NCBI RefSeq assembly: GCF_007673525.1
Contig: NZ_VDZU01000001.1
Span: 2,988,055 to 3,052,054 of the forward strand
DNA: 64,000 bases
Reading direction: 5' to 3'
DNA from: Fictibacillus phosphorivorans
Lineage (GTDB): Bacteria; Bacillota; Bacilli; Bacillales; Fictibacillaceae
Shown here: positions 42,384 through 50,238 of the stretch, piece after piece
How the letters are laid out: each line of letters starts with the position of its first letter
Numbering within the stretch: position 1 is the stretch's first letter
Made by a program: the position numbers and the translations under genes
Notes under the pieces: model-generated
Database searches by the model: none
The model's input: only the letters and a program-made list of their open reading frames with translations
What the model was told of the DNA's origin: nothing

Positions 42384-45320
42384 ATGGATAAGTTGATTCA
42401 ACTCTCAATTGACGGAAACAAATACGAAGCTCCTTCTGGCACTTCCATTCTCGATATTATAAATAAAAACGAACTATCTCACCCTCAAATTTGTTATACC
42501 CCACAAGTTGATCCGATCGAAACGTGTGATACTTGTATCGTGGAGGTTGATGGCAAGCTGATGCGTTCATGCTCAACGATGGCACTCGACGGTATGACGA
42601 TCGAGCGCTCTTCTAAACGAGCAAAGGATGCTCAGAACGAGGCGATGGATCGCTTACTCGAAAACCATCTTCTCTATTGCACGGTTTGTGATAACAACAA
42701 CGGCAACTGTAAGCTGCATAACACCGCTGAACTGATGGAGATCGAACACCAATCGGTTCCATATTCGCCAAAAGAAGAAATGGTGGATCTTGATATGTCT
42801 CACCCGTTTTATCGATATGATGCCAACCAGTGCATCACATGTGGTCAGTGTGTAGAGGTGTGTCAAAACCTGCAGGTGAACGAGACGCTTTCGATCGACT
42901 GGGAACGAGAACGTCCACGCGTGATTTGGGATGCCGGATCAAGTATCGACGATTCCTCATGTGTCAGCTGTGGACAATGTGTGACCGTCTGTCCGTGTAA
43001 CGCTCTCATGGAAAAATCAATGCTTGGTGAAGCGGGCTTCATGACAGGATTGAAAGAAGATCTACTTGAGCCGATGGTCGAACTTGTAAAAGAAGTTGAG
43101 CCTGGCTATAGTGGTATTTTTGCCATTTCTGAAGTGGAAGCCGCTATGCGTGAAACACGTACGAAAAAGACAAAAACGGTTTGCACGTTCTGTGGTGTTG
43201 GCTGTTCGTTCGAAGTTTGGACGAAAGACAGAAAGATTTTAAAAGTAGAACCGAGTGAAGGTCCTGTGAACGCGATCTCCACATGTGTCAAAGGAAAGTT
43301 CGGCTGGGATTTTGTAAATAGCGAAGAACGCCTTACTACACCACTCATTCGTAAAGACGGCGCTTTTGTAGAATCCACTTGGGACGAAGCACTTACACTG
43401 ATTGCTGATAAGATGAGTGCGATAAAAGAAAAACACGGCAGCAACGCACTTGGCTTTGTTTCGTCATCCAAAATTACAAATGAAGAGAACTACTTGATGC
43501 AAAAGTTCGCGCGTCAGATCATCGGAACGAACAACGTTGACAACTGCTCTCGTTATTGTCAGTCCCCTGCAACCGACGGATTGTTCCGTACAGTCGGTAT
43601 GGGTGGTGACGCAGGTACGATTCAAGATATTGCGCAAGCTGGCCTTGTCATTGTTGTTGGTGCGAATCCGACAGAAGGACATCCCGTTCTTGCCACACGT
43701 GTAAAGCGTGCGCATAAACTGCACGGACAAAAATTAATCGTAGCGGACCTTCGTAAACATGAACTCGCTGAACGCTCAGATATTTTCATGAGTCCGAAGC
43801 AAGGCACAGACCAAGTTTGGCTCATGGCCGTCACGAAGTACATGATCGATCAAGGCTGGCACGATCAGACATTTATTGATGAGAACGTGCATTATTTTGA
43901 AGACTTTAAAGAAGTACTTGAAAAGTATACGCTTGAATATGCAGAAGAAATTACGGGTCTTACACAAGAAACAATCATTGATGTGGCGAAAATGATTCGT
44001 GACGCTGACGGCACATGCATTCTTTGGGGAATGGGTGTAACGCAAAACACAGGTGGAAGTGACACTTCTGCTGCAATCTCAAACTTGCTGTTGGCAACCG
44101 GCAATTATCGTCGTCCTGGTGCTGGTGCTTACCCGCTTCGTGGCCATAACAACGTTCAAGGTGCTTGCGATATGGGTACGTTACCAGCTTGGCTTCCAGG
44201 GTATCAGCATATTACAGATGACCTCGCCCGAGCGAAGTTTGAAAAAGCATACGGCGTAACGATTGATAGCAAACCTGGTAAAGACAACATCCAGATGGTC
44301 GAAGGCATCGGAACGGGCGAGATCAAATCCATGTATTTAGTTGGTGAAGACATGGCGCTCGTTGATTCAAACTCCAACCATGTTCATGAGATGCTCAGTC
44401 AGCTTGAATTCTTTGTTGTCCAAGATATCTTTTTAACGAAAACCGCACAATACGCAGATGTCGTTCTACCTGCAGCTCCTTCTCTAGAAAAAGAAGGAAC
44501 CTTTACGAATACCGAACGCCGTGTGCAGCGTTTGTATCAAGCATTGCCAACAACAGGAGGGTCGCGACCGGACTGGGAGATCATCCAAGCCATCGCCATT
44601 CGAATGGGTGCTGATTGGAACTACAGTCATCCGAGTGAAATTTTTGAAGAGATGGCGGGACTTGCTCCCCTGTTTGGAGAAGCAAACTATGATGTGCTAA
44701 AAGGGTGGGGCAGTTTCCTTTGGGGTGACTTTAGCGGGAAGAATACACCACTTCTTTACACAGATGGCTTTAATTTTCCTGATAAAAAAGCACGCTTTGC
44801 ATTATCTGACTGGATGCATCCAGCTGAGTTTCCTGAAGAGTTCGACCTTCATATCAACAACGGGCGCATGCTCGAACATTTCCATGAAGGCAATCTGACG
44901 AATAAATCAAAAGGCATTCAGCATAAAGTTCCAGATGTTTTCGTTGAAGTATCACCTAGTCTTGCAGAAGAACGTGGTGTGATCGATGGATCTGTTGTAC
45001 GGTTGATCTCGCCGTTTGGAGCCGTGAAGTTGAATGCACTCGTTACAGACCGTGTGAAAAACAATGAGCTTTATCTTCCGATGAACTCCGTGAACAACGA
45101 GACGGCGATCAACTTTTTAACCGGTCCAGCTGTTGATCATCGTACACATACACCAGCTTATAAACAGACGAAAGTACGAATGGAGATCATCAGCCGTGAA
45201 GGTGAAGTTAAGCTTCCGGGCAACAATCCAAGAAATAAAAAACGCTATCCGCAAAACGGTGTTGAAGTTCAGCGTAAATGGAACCGTCCGGGCTATGTTC
45301 ACTTGACGGATGAAGTGTAA
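42384..45320 (+). CDS. fdhF: Formate dehydrogenase alpha subunit, molybdopterin, Cys-type
   Basis: A 978-residue enzyme oxidising formate to CO2. Domains: a 2Fe-2S ferredoxin-like domain (about 1-80, Cys in HPQICYTP, ETCDTCIVEV), a NuoG-type Fe-S motif near 95-115 (CTVCDNNNGNC), two 4Fe-4S clusters (CITCGQCVEVC and CVSCGQCVTVC), the 4Fe-4S entry motif CTFCGVGCSFE, the molybdopterin domain with active-site Cys in NCSRYCQSPA, and the C-terminal dinucleotide-binding domain. It is similar to B. subtilis YrhE. AAAGGAAG precedes ATG 42384; the earlier in-frame start lies within the terminator. Confidence 0.94.
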   Translation: MDKLIQLSIDGNKYEAPSGTSILDIINKNELSHPQICYTPQVDPIETCDTCIVEVDGKLMRSCSTMALDGMTIERSSKRAKDAQNEAMDRLLENHLLYCTVCDNNNGNCKLHNTAELMEIEHQSVPYSPKEEMVDLDMSHPFYRYDANQCITCGQCVEVCQNLQVNETLSIDWERERPRVIWDAGSSIDDSSCVSCGQCVTVCPCNALMEKSMLGEAGFMTGLKEDLLEPMVELVKEVEPGYSGIFAISEVEAAMRETRTKKTKTVCTFCGVGCSFEVWTKDRKILKVEPSEGPVNAISTCVKGKFGWDFVNSEERLTTPLIRKDGAFVESTWDEALTLIADKMSAIKEKHGSNALGFVSSSKITNEENYLMQKFARQIIGTNNVDNCSRYCQSPATDGLFRTVGMGGDAGTIQDIAQAGLVIVVGANPTEGHPVLATRVKRAHKLHGQKLIVADLRKHELAERSDIFMSPKQGTDQVWLMAVTKYMIDQGWHDQTFIDENVHYFEDFKEVLEKYTLEYAEEITGLTQETIIDVAKMIRDADGTCILWGMGVTQNTGGSDTSAAISNLLLATGNYRRPGAGAYPLRGHNNVQGACDMGTLPAWLPGYQHITDDLARAKFEKAYGVTIDSKPGKDNIQMVEGIGTGEIKSMYLVGEDMALVDSNSNHVHEMLSQLEFFVVQDIFLTKTAQYADVVLPAAPSLEKEGTFTNTERRVQRLYQALPTTGGSRPDWEIIQAIAIRMGADWNYSHPSEIFEEMAGLAPLFGEANYDVLKGWGSFLWGDFSGKNTPLLYTDGFNFPDKKARFALSDWMHPAEFPEEFDLHINNGRMLEHFHEGNLTNKSKGIQHKVPDVFVEVSPSLAEERGVIDGSVVRLISPFGAVKLNALVTDRVKNNELYLPMNSVNNETAINFLTGPAVDHRTHTPAYKQTKVRMEIISREGEVKLPGNNPRNKKRYPQNGVEVQRKWNRPGYVHLTDEV

Positions 45321-45335
45321 GGGGGCGGAATTAAT

Positions 45336-45815
45336 ATGGCACAGCCAACTACGGTTATCAAAAAGAACATAAAAACCGAAGAGCAGATTCAGCAAGAGAA
45401 GCTCACTGAACTTCAAAAAGCATTAGCTGAAAAAGAAGTAGCCTTGTCGAGAGCACTCGATGTGATTGGTGAGCTCGATAAGATTGGGGCTCTGGAAGCT
45501 GCAAACTCCATGCTTGTCGCAAAAGATAAAATCGCAAGCATCGCACTCGGTCAAGCAACGCGGGAACCTGTTACGAACATGATCAACAACTTGATGGGTG
45601 CAGCAGGTTTACTGACCAAGATGGATCCAGAGGTTACGGCTAAGTTGCTCGATAGTGTTGTTTCTGGCTTGAAGCAAGGGGAAGAGTTTGTGGAGAGCGA
45701 TAAGAAGGTCGGCGCGTTCGATCTTGTAAAGTCTCTGAAGGACCCTGACATTAATCGAGCGATCGGATTTGGTCTTCACTTTTTGAAGGGTATGGGTCAG
45801 GAATTGAAGAAATGA
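45336..45815 (+). CDS. DUF1641 protein, formate-dehydrogenase partner (YrhD-like)
   Basis: A 159-residue protein starting 15 bp after fdhF behind AGGGGGCGG. An N-terminal coiled coil (about 14-50, EEQIQQEKLTELQKALAEK) is followed by the DUF1641 core (EPVTNMINNLMGAAGLLTKMDPEVTAKLLDS) and GLHFLKGMGQELKK at the end. In B. subtilis yrhD follows yrhE in the same way. It may be a small subunit or assembly factor (inference). Confidence 0.88.
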   Translation: MAQPTTVIKKNIKTEEQIQQEKLTELQKALAEKEVALSRALDVIGELDKIGALEAANSMLVAKDKIASIALGQATREPVTNMINNLMGAAGLLTKMDPEVTAKLLDSVVSGLKQGEEFVESDKKVGAFDLVKSLKDPDINRAIGFGLHFLKGMGQELKK

Positions 45816-45825
45816 TGATAAGGTG

Positions 45826-45855
45826 AGGTGACGCTTTGGTGGCGTCACCTTTTTG
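45826..45855 (+). terminator. Intrinsic terminator of the fdhF operon
   Basis: AGGTGACG and CGTCACCT form an 8-bp stem with a 9-nt loop, followed by TTTTTG. Confidence 0.88.
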
Positions 45856-45881
45856 TGTTTCATCGGTAAGTGGATTTGTCG

Positions 45882-46004
45882 AATGGACAGTATTATTGTG
45901 AAAGTGGACAGTAAATGTTCAAAAGTAGACAGTAAACCTTAAAAACTGGACAGTATTTTTTATAAAGTGGACAGTATTTCATGAAAACCCGACAGTAACC
46001 TTCG
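45882..46004. repeat. 21-nt periodic array E, core AAGTGGACAGTA, six units
   Basis: GACAG starts at 45886, 45907, 45928, 45949, 45970 and 45991, exactly 21 nt apart. The core is the reverse complement of the array C core. It lies between convergent genes (DUF1641 and lysK), after a terminator, and ends next to the lysK stop codon. Confidence 0.92.
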
Positions 46005-46006
46005 TA

Positions 46007-47575
46007 TCAGAATGTCAGCAACCTTATCAACCGCTCTTTACCAACAGAATGGATCAATAATGGAATTCGGGGTCCGCTGTTGCTGTTTAATATCAGTTGA
46101 TATATGATGCTAAATAATCTTTTTTGGTTACTTTTCTTTAGTTTGGGATCATCTACATGACATATATCGTAAACGCTTCTCATCAGCTCTTCATCACCCT
46201 GAAAATCGGCCTCAGACCTTAATAACTGCACAAAACCCTCAATCCATTTTTTCTCCAGATCCTGAAGTATCCCGAAATGTTCTCGATTTTTTTCTTCATT
46301 AACCTTAAGCACTTTCTCTGAACACCAATTTTTCAACCAATATTCAGCTCTCTCGCACACTCCAGCTACCTCTTTCAGCGTATACGCCTCCCCTGTTCTC
46401 TCCAATACTTCTTGAACGAGTGAGACCTCAAAATTCACAAGCGGCAATATACTCGCCACATGGCTGAATTTAGGTACACGCCTTATACCAGATGTTACTG
46501 AAGAAAGTTCCAAAGCTGCTGAAATCTCTTCTTTCAAATGACCTTGCTCTGCATGGCTAAACCTTTCATACTCTGTGTAGTTCCTAATAACGTCATCATC
46601 GAACCCAATATGAAAAGGAGCATTCGGCAGATATTTTGCAAACATGAAAAGGATAACTTCTGGTGTATAGATCTTCAACAACTCTCCGGGTGTAATATTG
46701 TTTCCTGAAGAACTCGACATCTTCTCACCAGATCCTTTAATACTAATAAAATCATACGGTTCATACTCTGGTGCTTGAAAGTTATAGATGTTTGATGCGA
46801 TCTCCTTGGAAACATTAAAACTTCCAGTCACAGAAGAATGGTCTCTTCCACCTGGTTCGAACACCACATCTTCTGCCTTCCATCTCATCGGCCAATCCAC
46901 TTTCCAATTCAATTTAATGTTTGTCGCTAGTGCTACCTCGATAGAGTTTGAATGACCACATGAACAAGTGTAGCTTAATCTTTCAGCTTGAAATTTGTGA
47001 ATGTGTACTGTATCTTTCCTGCAAACTTCACAATACACATTAACTGGATAAAATCGCTCTCGCTCTTCCATACTGTGTTCACTAGTTTTGAAATTCATTA
47101 GGATATCATAAATCTGTTTGCGATTTTTAAGAGCATGAACGATCTGAGTTTGATACCTTCTTGCCCCATACTCCTTGCTTTGATAGATGAAATCAGGAAC
47201 AATCCCAAACTCTCTCAATGACTGTTCAAACTCTTTTTCAAAATGCTCAGCGTAGGATCTGTGGCACCCAAAAGGACATGGAATCTCTGAGTATGGCATT
47301 CCAATATATTGCTCAAATGTAGGATCAATGTTTTTAGGTACCTTACGAAAACGATCAAAATCATCCCATGAAAAGATAAAACGCGTTTTCTTCCCTAGCT
47401 GTTGCAATGCCCTTACAACAAAGTATGTGGTAACCACCTCTCGGAAATTTCCGATATGAACCGAGCCCGATGGACTGATGCCTGACGCACAAACATACGT
47501 CTCACGATCTGGGTGCTTTCTTATTAATTCTTCTGCTATACGAAATGCCCAATGCATGTTTAAATCACTCCTCAA
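46007..47575 (-). CDS. lysK: Lysyl-tRNA synthetase, class I
   Basis: A 522-residue class I enzyme charging tRNA-Lys. The HIGH motif is GSVHIGNF and the KMSKS motif GEKMSSSSGNN; the zinc-type Cys residues in CEVCRKDTVH and CSCGHS are also seen. Most bacteria have only the unrelated class II LysRS, and Bacillus cereus is known to keep both. Here it is behind a T-box, so it is induced when tRNA-Lys is uncharged. Whether a class II gene also exists lies outside this window. Confidence 0.94.
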   Translation of the reverse strand: MRSDLNMHWAFRIAEELIRKHPDRETYVCASGISPSGSVHIGNFREVVTTYFVVRALQQLGKKTRFIFSWDDFDRFRKVPKNIDPTFEQYIGMPYSEIPCPFGCHRSYAEHFEKEFEQSLREFGIVPDFIYQSKEYGARRYQTQIVHALKNRKQIYDILMNFKTSEHSMEERERFYPVNVYCEVCRKDTVHIHKFQAERLSYTCSCGHSNSIEVALATNIKLNWKVDWPMRWKAEDVVFEPGGRDHSSVTGSFNVSKEIASNIYNFQAPEYEPYDFISIKGSGEKMSSSSGNNITPGELLKIYTPEVILFMFAKYLPNAPFHIGFDDDVIRNYTEYERFSHAEQGHLKEEISAALELSSVTSGIRRVPKFSHVASILPLVNFEVSLVQEVLERTGEAYTLKEVAGVCERAEYWLKNWCSEKVLKVNEEKNREHFGILQDLEKKWIEGFVQLLRSEADFQGDEELMRSVYDICHVDDPKLKKSNQKRLFSIIYQLILNSNSGPRIPLLIHSVGKERLIRLLTF

Positions 47576-47589
47576 TATTTATGAAAGAA

Positions 47590-47907
47590 AAACAAAAAAG
47601 CCCTCACCCCCAAGATTATTCATCTTGAGGACGAGAGCTTATTAGCAATCGCGGTACCACCTCAGTTTGTTCATATGTCACCATATCAACCTCTTCAGGT
47701 ACGGCAATGAAAAAGAATCACTTGCGTATACCCTATCTCTGTAACGGGAGATCCCGTTGTAGTATCAGCAAAGATATCTTTGCATCCGTACAAAGCTCAG
47801 AGTCTTTTTTTCGTTAAGGTATTATTGCTCTTTCCCACCACTCAAGAGCTCTCTGGAAATAATGTTACTTAACTACTTTTCTCTTCATAGCCATAAATTG
47901 TTAAATT
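47590..47907 (-). ncRNA. T-box leader of lysK
   Basis: On the - strand the conserved antiterminator bulge GGTGGTACCGCG is seen at about 47650-47663. A terminator follows (AGCTCTCGTCCTCAAGAT...ATCTTGGGGGTGAGGGCT, then TTTTTT) at about 47593-47638. Upstream, CCAGAGAGCTCTTGAGTGGTG is the Stem I signature, and an A-rich stretch (AACGAAAAAAAGA) is consistent with an AAA lysine specifier. It explains most of the 47576-48006 gap. Confidence 0.92.
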
Positions 47908-47913
47908 CTTATT

Positions 47914-47942
47914 AGTATAATCAGTTTTGTGGAAGTTGTCAA
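47914..47942 (-). promoter_or_regulatory. Consensus sigma-A promoter of lysK
   Basis: On the - strand TTGACA is followed after 17 nt by TATACT, about 10 nt before the T-box leader. Confidence 0.9.
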
Positions 47943-47962
47943 AACTTTTTTATAGCAAACAA

Positions 47963-47991
47963 TAACCTCCAATCTTGTTGATTGGAGGTTA
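47963..47991 (-). terminator. Hairpin after the twin membrane-protein genes
   Basis: TAACCTCCAAT and ATTGGAGGTTA form a perfect 11-bp stem; the - strand tail TTGTTTGC is only weakly T-rich. Confidence 0.65.
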
Positions 47992-48006
47992 CCATAAAAC
48001 ACATTC

Positions 48007-48336
48007 TTAATGGTTCTCAATGAACCTTAAAAAATAGTCACATAATTCATAAAAGAGAATTCCTGCAATTGTATAGAGAAATGCATATCCTAAAAGATAA
48101 ATTCTTTTTACAAACCAATTATGATGATCTACCCTTTTCCCAGCCCAGTAGGCAATACCAATAAAACTTGCTGTGAAACCATTAATAACGCTGACAAAAA
48201 TATTCTTGTTTGGGTTTGGTATTATGCTCCATTCATACCATTCAATCATTGTATGACCAGCTAAGAAGATGGCTAGAAAATACCCACCCTGTGTAGTAAG
48301 TACAAATATCATCGCTAATCTAATTAATTCAGTCAT
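48007..48336 (-). CDS. Small three/four-span membrane protein of unknown function (twin B)
   Basis: A 109-residue protein that begins MTELIRLAMIFVLTTQ and shares with its upstream neighbour the blocks WYEWS, AYWAG and RIYLLGYAFLYT. Three to four hydrophobic segments are apparent. I do not recognise the family. It starts 4 bp after the stop of its paralogue, so the pair forms an operon and results from tandem duplication. Confidence 0.75.
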   Translation of the reverse strand: MTELIRLAMIFVLTTQGGYFLAIFLAGHTMIEWYEWSIIPNPNKNIFVSVINGFTASFIGIAYWAGKRVDHHNWFVKRIYLLGYAFLYTIAGILFYELCDYFLRFIENH

Positions 48337-48340
48337 TATA

Positions 48341-48670
48341 TCAAAAGCTCATTTCAATATATTTAAGAATTGCATTTAATATATTATAAATAATAACAGC
48401 AAGAATAATGTAAACAAAAACGTAACCTAACAGATATACTCGTTTCATAAACCAATTTTTAATTTTAACTCTTAAACCTGCCCAATAAGCGACACCAAAT
48501 ATGAGTGCCGTTAAGAAATTTACGGTTTTCTCAAATATATTACTAGGCTTAGGAAAAGTACTCCACTCATACCAATCCATCATAACTTTGTACAGAAAAA
48601 ATATTGCAAAAAAATATGCAGCTTGTGATGCTAAAATTGCTAGAATAACGTACCTAATTAGTTCTGTCAT
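48341..48670 (-). CDS. Small three/four-span membrane protein of unknown function (twin A)
   Basis: A 109-residue protein starting MTELIRYVILAILASQ and roughly half identical to the downstream twin, with the same WYEWS, AYWAG and RVYLLGYVFVYI landmarks. AGGAG lies 5 nt before ATG 48670. The preserved positions of Trp and charged residues between hydrophobic segments argue for function rather than drift. No partner is evident. Confidence 0.75.
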   Translation of the reverse strand: MTELIRYVILAILASQAAYFFAIFFLYKVMMDWYEWSTFPKPSNIFEKTVNFLTALIFGVAYWAGLRVKIKNWFMKRVYLLGYVFVYIILAVIIYNILNAILKYIEMSF

Positions 48671-48712
48671 CATTACTCCTAATTACTAAATCTAACTTTC
48701 ATAACTCTCATT

Positions 48713-49270
48713 TCAAATATTAAACTCAAACTCCTCCCTCAAAATCCCCATAACAATCGTGTCATAGTACTTGCCATCAATATAAGCATCATTTCTGAGT
48801 CGTCCCTCAACTACAAAACCACACTTCTCATAGGCGCGTATCGCGCGTGCGTTACCACTCCATGTATCCAGTTGAACACGTTTTAAGTTCATCGTATAAA
48901 ATAGGTAGTGAAGCAACGCTTTTAATGCATCCGTTCCATATCCTTTACCCCAAAGTTCCTTCTCACCAATCCCGATTCCTACTACACATCGCCGCGCGAT
49001 AATATCTAGGCTTCGGTATCCGATCGAACCAATATGACGAGCGTCTTTCCCTCTTGTATAGATCGAGAACTCTCCTACTTCACGTTTATCAATGGTACGA
49101 ATATCTTTTTCGTAGCTTGCCTCGATCTGTTCTAGTGGCACATGACTATATCGATAATAACCAGAACCTGCATCAAATGTAGCGGTTTCTTTATCATTTC
49201 GCCAATGGTAGGTTCGCTTATGGTCTTCAAGTGAAACGGGTCGTAACTCTACTTTTTTTCCGGATATCAT
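48713..49270 (-). CDS. GNAT acetyltransferase, RimJ/RimL-like
   Basis: A 185-residue protein starting MISGKKVELRPVSLEDHKRTYHWRND. GAAGGGA lies 8 nt before ATG 49270. The acetyl-CoA loop is GIGEKELWGKGYGTDALKALLHY, and RAIRAYEKCGFVVEGRLRND is the C-terminal signature of ribosomal-type N-acetyltransferases. The substrate is unknown. Confidence 0.88.
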   Translation of the reverse strand: MISGKKVELRPVSLEDHKRTYHWRNDKETATFDAGSGYYRYSHVPLEQIEASYEKDIRTIDKREVGEFSIYTRGKDARHIGSIGYRSLDIIARRCVVGIGIGEKELWGKGYGTDALKALLHYLFYTMNLKRVQLDTWSGNARAIRAYEKCGFVVEGRLRNDAYIDGKYYDTIVMGILREEFEFNI

Positions 49271-49367
49271 AGTGGTGATCCCTTCTTTCGGCTTGTAATC
49301 TATTAAATTGTTCACTATAAAAACCGCAGATTCGTACCATTGGCATCACCCCTCTCACAACTGTATA

Positions 49368-50225
49368 TTATTTTAAGAACGCCTTAATCTTCGGGAATAT
49401 CTTTACCGCTGTGTTGTAAAAAACATCTTCATGATGCTCTTCAGGAATGATTTCTTTTATAAAGTCAATATACGGCTGTACGGGCACAAGTGGCCAGTCT
49501 GTTCCGAACAAAAACTTTTCGTAGTTATCCGTGAACGTTAAGGCATGGCGCAAGTGATTGAAGAATCGTGGTGAATCTTTGTATCTTGTAATATCTTCTC
49601 TTGTACCAACAACTAGTCCTGACAGATCGGCATACATATTACGATTCTTGTAAACAACTTCTGCTCCGTCTAACGTCCATGGATCACCGAAATGCGCCAT
49701 CATGAAGTTTACATCACGGTGCATAACCGCTACTTCATCTAGCGTAAGGGGATGAGAGTACTTCAACAAACCTCGCTCTGAATAGGTATCACCTGTGTGA
49801 AATACGACTGGCAAACTGTATTTAGCCGCTAGCTTATAGACTGGCTGATACACCTCATCATACGCATAGTACGGATAATAACCGAGGTAGATCTTAATAC
49901 CAACAACTTCAGGCCGCTGAACCGTTTCTTCAAGCTGTATCAATTCACTCTCACCTAAGTGATACGGATTGATGCCTGCACAATACACGACGTTCTCAGG
50001 GATTTGCTTATCCAGATCGATCCCCATCGGAGTTGGGGCTAGAGGGTCTGGAAAACCCTCTACCTCTTTTTCTGTTAACCCCATCGCGATGCCAAGCACT
50101 ACGCCAGATTCTCGATACTCTTTGATGATCCCTTCATACGAATAGTCAAGTTTAGAAAGATTCGTTGCCGTATGTTTAAAGCTTTCAATGTTTGAAAAAT
50201 GCATGTGTGCATCGATAATTTTCAT
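49368..50225 (-). CDS. Amidohydrolase family protein (amidohydrolase 2-like)
   Basis: A 285-residue TIM-barrel metal hydrolase or decarboxylase. It begins MKIIDAHMHF (HxH metal ligands); the third-strand VFHTGDTYS, fifth-strand MMAHFGDPW and final LFGTDWPL are the remaining active-site signatures. It starts 13 bp after the large GNAT-fusion gene and is very likely co-transcribed. Substrate unknown. Confidence 0.87.
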   Translation of the reverse strand: MKIIDAHMHFSNIESFKHTATNLSKLDYSYEGIIKEYRESGVVLGIAMGLTEKEVEGFPDPLAPTPMGIDLDKQIPENVVYCAGINPYHLGESELIQLEETVQRPEVVGIKIYLGYYPYYAYDEVYQPVYKLAAKYSLPVVFHTGDTYSERGLLKYSHPLTLDEVAVMHRDVNFMMAHFGDPWTLDGAEVVYKNRNMYADLSGLVVGTREDITRYKDSPRFFNHLRHALTFTDNYEKFLFGTDWPLVPVQPYIDFIKEIIPEEHHEDVFYNTAVKIFPKIKAFLK

Positions 50226-50238
50226 GAGTTCGCCCTTT

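Noticed and set aside
42384..45320. Selenocysteine in formate dehydrogenase
   Set aside because: No in-frame TGA exists in the active-site region, which has a Cys codon (NCSRYCQSPA).
7721..46004. CRISPR arrays
   Set aside because: The 21-nt step is too short for repeat plus spacer, cores are 8-13 bases, and no cas gene is present.
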